Shown here: in pieces, positions 14,211 to 14,854 of the stretch | Numbering within the stretch: the first letter of the stretch is position 1 | Layout of the letters: each line of letters opens with the position of its first letter | DNA from: Phycisphaerales bacterium | Lineage (GTDB): Bacteria > Planctomycetota > Phycisphaerae > Phycisphaerales > UBA1924 | Length of the DNA stretch: 14,854 nucleotides | Reading direction: 5' to 3' | Assembly (NCBI GenBank): GCA_019747615.1 | Contig: JAIEQQ010000560.1 | Span: 1 to 14,854 of the forward strand | Notes under the pieces: model-generated | The model's database searches: none | Told to the model about the DNA's origin: nothing | What the model saw: only the letters and a program-made list of their open reading frames with translations | Made by a program: the position numbers and the translations under genes

Positions 14211-14854
14211 AGAAGTTCCAGCCCAAGGTGGCGAAGTACTCCAGGTCGTTGCGCTTGCTCACGCCCGAGGGGTTGCTCTTGTAGCGGTCGGCGATGCCGA
14301 GCTTGAGGTTCATGCCCGAGTCCTTGTCCAGCAGGAACTCCAAGCCGGCCTTCGAATCCACGCGGAAGTCGGTGAATCGCTTCAGCGAGGGCAGGACGTC
14401 CACCGTCGCGAACGCCTTCATCGTGTCGCTGAACTTGTACTCGAAGTCGCCGCCGAACAGCGCCTCGGGGATGATCGCGTTGTCGGCCTGTCGGCCGAAC
14501 TCGCGGCTCAGACCCACACCGGCCCGGCCCCGCAGCAGCATCTTGTCGTTCTTGATGAACGTGTAGCTCGGGCCCGCGAAGGCGCTGGTGCGGTAGAGCC
14601 AGGACTGGAAGTCATCGAACTCGAACTTGCCCAGGGCGAAGAAGCCCCACTTGGAGTCCTTGAAGAACCAGTCGTTGCGGAGGTTGGCCTCGAAGCGTGA
14701 CTTGTTGGCGGTGCCGTCGTTGGTGGCGTAGACGTAGAGGAAGTTGAGATTCGTCTCCATCGGCTCAGTCTTGCGGACCAGGCCGAGGCCAGCGCGGGCA
14801 GAGAGCGTCTCGCTGTTGCCGGATGATCCGTTGAGGCCCGCATCGACCGAGCCC
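14209..14854 (-). CDS. DUF481-family (YdiY-like) outer-membrane beta-barrel, 5' end outside the window
   Basis: The frame is open to the window edge; 214 C-terminal residues are visible. The first contain VDAGLNGSSGNSETLS, the hallmark of DUF481 proteins (W/GxxxLGL-x-SxGNSE-like). The rest alternates hydrophobic and polar residues in strands of 9-12 separated by short turns, as in a beta-barrel. It ends in LGWNF, whose terminal phenylalanine fits the outer-membrane insertion signal. E. coli YdiY is acid-inducible and some relatives are called salt-induced; the substrate or role is not known. The signal peptide and first strand are not in the window. An in-frame ATG at 14760 is internal. It lies upstream of mscL on the same strand, 146 bases apart, with a heptamer repeat between. 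Confidence 0.85.
   Translation of the reverse strand, partial: GSVDAGLNGSSGNSETLSARAGLGLVRKTEPMETNLNFLYVYATNDGTANKSRFEANLRNDWFFKDSKWGFFALGKFEFDDFQSWLYRTSAFAGPSYTFIKNDKMLLRGRAGVGLSREFGRQADNAIIPEALFGGDFEYKFSDTMKAFATVDVLPSLKRFTDFRVDSKAGLEFLLDKDSGMNLKLGIADRYKSNPSGVSKRNDLEYFATLGWNF

Overview
The window is GC-rich bacterial chromosome with ordinary single-copy core genes. There is no sign of a plasmid, phage, insertion sequence or CRISPR array. The mix suggests a planctomycete, most likely of class Phycisphaerae: a ClpC-type protease ATPase with a UVR domain, an outer-membrane DUF481 barrel (so a diderm envelope), PlsY, a type II NADH dehydrogenase, and several membrane or exported proteins of no recognised family. 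Several genes lack a Shine-Dalgarno sequence while others have a perfect one. The lineage call is inference from gene content and style, not from a marker gene.

Layout, left to right. Positions 1-6129 hold five genes on the + strand: a CorC/HlyC-type CBS-domain membrane protein cut by the window edge, a TonB-like membrane anchor fused to a degenerate von Willebrand A domain, a large exported all-helical protein, thymidylate kinase (tmk) and glycerol-3-phosphate acyltransferase (plsY). After a 315-base spacer with a good promoter match comes a 97-residue coiled-coil protein (6445-6738). It converges on a two-helix membrane protein (6846-7661, - strand). The gap between these two is filled by a 7-base tandem repeat array. 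The two-helix gene is divergent from a type II NADH:quinone oxidoreductase (7800-9269).

A 652-base stretch with hairpins, a tandem 10-base repeat and a possible leader ORF precedes clpC (9922-12561). clpC ends in a strong intrinsic terminator with a GCAA loop, followed at once by a G-run tract able to form a G-quadruplex. Then come a 183-residue single-helix membrane protein, a bidirectional terminator, tRNA-Glu(UUC) on the - strand with its own promoter, mscL (- strand), and a DUF481 outer-membrane barrel gene (- strand) that runs out of the window. A second 7-base array sits immediately after the stop codon of this last gene, in the same position and orientation as the first array relative to the two-helix gene.

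Functionally the window is a patchwork of envelope and housekeeping tasks: dTTP supply (tmk), phospholipid synthesis (plsY), respiration (NDH-2), protein quality control (clpC), osmotic protection (mscL) and envelope proteins. I see no clear defence or biosynthetic system. The best leads are the paired post-stop heptamer arrays, the TonB-like/VWA protein with its exported partner, the complex clpC leader, and start codons placed right behind -10-like sequences, which suggests leaderless mRNAs.
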